NCBI RefSeq assembly: GCF_030412785.1
Contig: NZ_CP125295.1
Coordinates: forward strand, 3,038,001 to 3,102,000
DNA from: Paraburkholderia sabiae
Lineage (GTDB): Bacteria; Pseudomonadota; Gammaproteobacteria; Burkholderiales; Burkholderiaceae
DNA length: 64,000 bases
Direction: 5' to 3'
A program made the translations under genes and the position numbers. The notes beneath the pieces were generated by a model. The model saw only the letters and a list, made by a program, of their open reading frames with translations. It was not told the origin of the DNA and did not search any database. Position 1 is the stretch's first letter; every line of letters begins with the position of its first letter. Of this stretch, positions 62,377 to 64,000 are shown piece after piece.

Positions 62377-63642
62377 GTGTCCGAAACGCCGCCGTCAAGC
62401 ACGAACCCAGCCGCCGAAGATCTCCAACCTTCCACGTGGCGTCGTTATGCGCCGTGGGCCATCGGCGGCGTGGTCGTGCTGCTGCTCGTCATTCTGTTCG
62501 TTGCGTTCGGCTCGTCGCGCAAGAGTCCGGATGAACGCGCGCTGAGCGAACTGGGTTTCATCAAGGGCACCTGCAGCGACAGCGATACCACCGGCGCGAA
62601 AGCCGATTCGGCTTGTCTCGCGCTGCGCGCGCAGCCAACCTTGACGGCGTCTCAAGTCGCGGCCGCGGTGCCGCATCTGAAAGACTCCGATCGCAAGATC
62701 GAACTGAATCTCGCGAACACGCAGATCGACAACCTCGACGCGCTGAAAGATCTCGACACACTGGAGTCGCTCGATCTGACGGGAACACCTATCTGGAACA
62801 TCGACGCGCTCAAGGACATGCATTCGCTGAAGCGTCTCGTGCTTCATCGCACGGAAGTCGAGAACATCGCGGCGCTTAAAGGACTGACCGGTCTACAATC
62901 GTTGACGCTCTGGGACACGCGCGTTTCGAATCTCGACGCGCTGAAGAGCCTGACCGATTTGCAGCAACTCGACTTGCGCGACACGCAGGTCCGCGACCTC
63001 GATCCGCTCGAAGATCTGCCTCATCTGGAAACGCTGAAACTCGGCGGCGCGAGAAACGTGCGCGACATCGACGCACTCGGTGCGCTCACGTCGCTGAAAA
63101 CACTCGACCTGAACGAGACGCAGGTGGACAGCATCGCGCCGCTGAGAAAGCTGCGCGACATGCAGGCGCTCTACCTCGCCAACACGCCGCTGCGCGACAT
63201 CGACGCGATCAAGAACATGCCCGCGCTGAAAACGCTCGTGCTGGACGGCTCGAAAGTGGACGATATCGACGGTGCGCGCGGGCTGTCGCAAATGGACACG
63301 CTCGTCCTCGCGCGCACGCAGATCACGAACATCGACGCACTCAAGGGAATGACGAACCTGCAAAGACTGAATCTCGCCGATACGCGCGTCGACAATATCG
63401 ATGCGCTCAAAGACCTGAGAAACCTTCGCATGCTCAACCTTTTCCGCACGAGAGTTCGCAACATCGATGCCCTAAAAGGTTTGACTAATCTGCAAGAGCT
63501 TTATCTCGCGAACACGCCCGTCGAAGACGTCGATGTGCTCAAGGGTCTCACCGGGTTGCGCGAACTTGTGCTCTACGGCACCAAGGCGAGGAACGTCGAC
63601 GACCTCAAGACGGCGCTGCCGAAAACACGGATCGTCTGGTAA
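62377..63642 (+). CDS. Membrane-anchored leucine-rich repeat protein
   Basis: This 421-residue protein starts at GTG 62377 with GGAG upstream. It has a short cytoplasmic N-terminus, one membrane helix (about residues 27-46, AIGGVVVLLLVILFVAFG) and a Cys-containing spacer. Fourteen SDS22-like leucine-rich repeats of 22 residues (one of 23) follow, pattern LxLxxTxVxNIDALKxLxxL, ending in a short cap. Such arrays bind proteins or glycans. The helix orientation would place the repeats in the periplasm. There is no signal cleavage site and no catalytic domain. Confidence 0.85.
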   Translation: MSETPPSSTNPAAEDLQPSTWRRYAPWAIGGVVVLLLVILFVAFGSSRKSPDERALSELGFIKGTCSDSDTTGAKADSACLALRAQPTLTASQVAAAVPHLKDSDRKIELNLANTQIDNLDALKDLDTLESLDLTGTPIWNIDALKDMHSLKRLVLHRTEVENIAALKGLTGLQSLTLWDTRVSNLDALKSLTDLQQLDLRDTQVRDLDPLEDLPHLETLKLGGARNVRDIDALGALTSLKTLDLNETQVDSIAPLRKLRDMQALYLANTPLRDIDAIKNMPALKTLVLDGSKVDDIDGARGLSQMDTLVLARTQITNIDALKGMTNLQRLNLADTRVDNIDALKDLRNLRMLNLFRTRVRNIDALKGLTNLQELYLANTPVEDVDVLKGLTGLRELVLYGTKARNVDDLKTALPKTRIVW

Positions 63643-63780
63643 GCCTTCGACATTTTTGCAACAGGTGCGCAAGGTCACACAGCATCGGCCTGGATTTTGA
63701 TAGTCTGTATCTGCCGACACGCGATGCATGGCGACGGCAAAGAAATTCGACCAGGTGTCTGAGTACCGGAGGGTACGCTC

Positions 63781-64000
63781 ATGCTTAACTGGCTTGCAAA
63801 CCTCATCTCCCATCACGCTCCCACCCCCGAAAAACAGGCCGAACGGGCCTTGAGTGATCTTCGAATGGGCCTCTTCCAGGCTGAGCAGCGCGTTCTGGAT
63901 GCGCAGTTGCAGGCCGATTATTACCGGTCGCGCATCGCGTTTTGCGAGCAGGTGGCAAAAACGGGCATCGAACAGGTATTCGATCGTCGCAAGAACCCGC
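63781..64000 (+). CDS. Unknown protein, 3' end cut by the window
   Basis: From ATG 63781 the frame is open to the window edge (73 codons). GGAGGG lies 4-9 nt before the ATG. The product starts MLNWLANLISHHAP and is predicted to be a long charged helix (QAERALSDLRMGLFQAEQRVLDAQLQADYYRSRIAF). Probably a small soluble coiled-coil protein. No family was recognised. Confidence 0.6.
   Translation, partial: MLNWLANLISHHAPTPEKQAERALSDLRMGLFQAEQRVLDAQLQADYYRSRIAFCEQVAKTGIEQVFDRRKNP

Noticed and set aside
1..64000. CRISPR arrays, tRNA or rRNA genes, insertion sequences, prophage or integrase genes
   Set aside because: None seen: no regular spaced repeats, transposase or integrase motifs, or tRNA-like cloverleaf sequences were recognised by reading.

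Overview
The window is GC-rich, densely coded and has the codon habits and gene families of a Burkholderiaceae genome. Paraburkholderia or Caballeronia is my best guess, from the gene content (HxlR and LysR switches, TonB siderophore receptor, Tat-type GH lipoproteins, manC/Wzc-type exopolysaccharide genes). I see no tRNA, rRNA, IS element, phage gene or CRISPR array. Both edges cut a gene: a GGDEF/EAL protein on the left and a small unknown protein on the right.

Left part (1-16.1 kb): a membrane GGDEF-EAL protein with a hairpin-rich leader, a glutathione S-transferase, a GNAT acetyltransferase, a 48-residue lipoprotein next to an LprI-like protein, a TonB siderophore receptor with a Fur-box-like site, a gamma-glutamylcyclotransferase-like protein, two unknown proteins, an aldehyde dehydrogenase divergent from a LysR regulator across a large dyad, a YciI-like protein, and a four-gene MacB-like ABC export operon.

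Middle part (16-34 kb): a methyltransferase, a tannase-family esterase, an MFS exporter, an HxlR regulator divergent from a cysteine hydrolase/aldehyde dehydrogenase pair (with a matching 17-bp palindrome near each promoter), a small membrane protein, an alpha/beta hydrolase, an S8 protease preceded by a small protein that looks like its free-standing prodomain, NudC, an MFS transporter plus LysR, and a FecR-OmpA-CHASE2 operon.

Right part (34-61 kb): a surface-polysaccharide region. It contains a two-domain lipoprotein, the initiating sugar-phosphate transferase and ManC, a Wzy-like polymerase, a PAP2 phosphatase, three glycosyltransferases, a Wzx flippase, a Tat-exported GH-A clan hydrolase and a Wzc tyrosine kinase. 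No Wza outer-membrane exporter and no Wzb phosphatase is present. Beyond Wzc lie two GlxA/AraC-type regulators, a TupA-like ATP-grasp enzyme, two paralogous secreted glycoside-hydrolase-like lipoproteins with tandem N-terminal repeats, and a glycosyltransferase fused to a degenerate response-regulator receiver domain. Sigma-54-like promoter sequences lie before wzc and before the fusion gene. I regard this regulator/hydrolase/fusion island as the most likely place for an undescribed system: a regulated accessory module for making, trimming or anchoring the polysaccharide.

The window ends with a TrxR-like ferredoxin-NADP reductase, a membrane-anchored leucine-rich-repeat protein and the truncated unknown gene.
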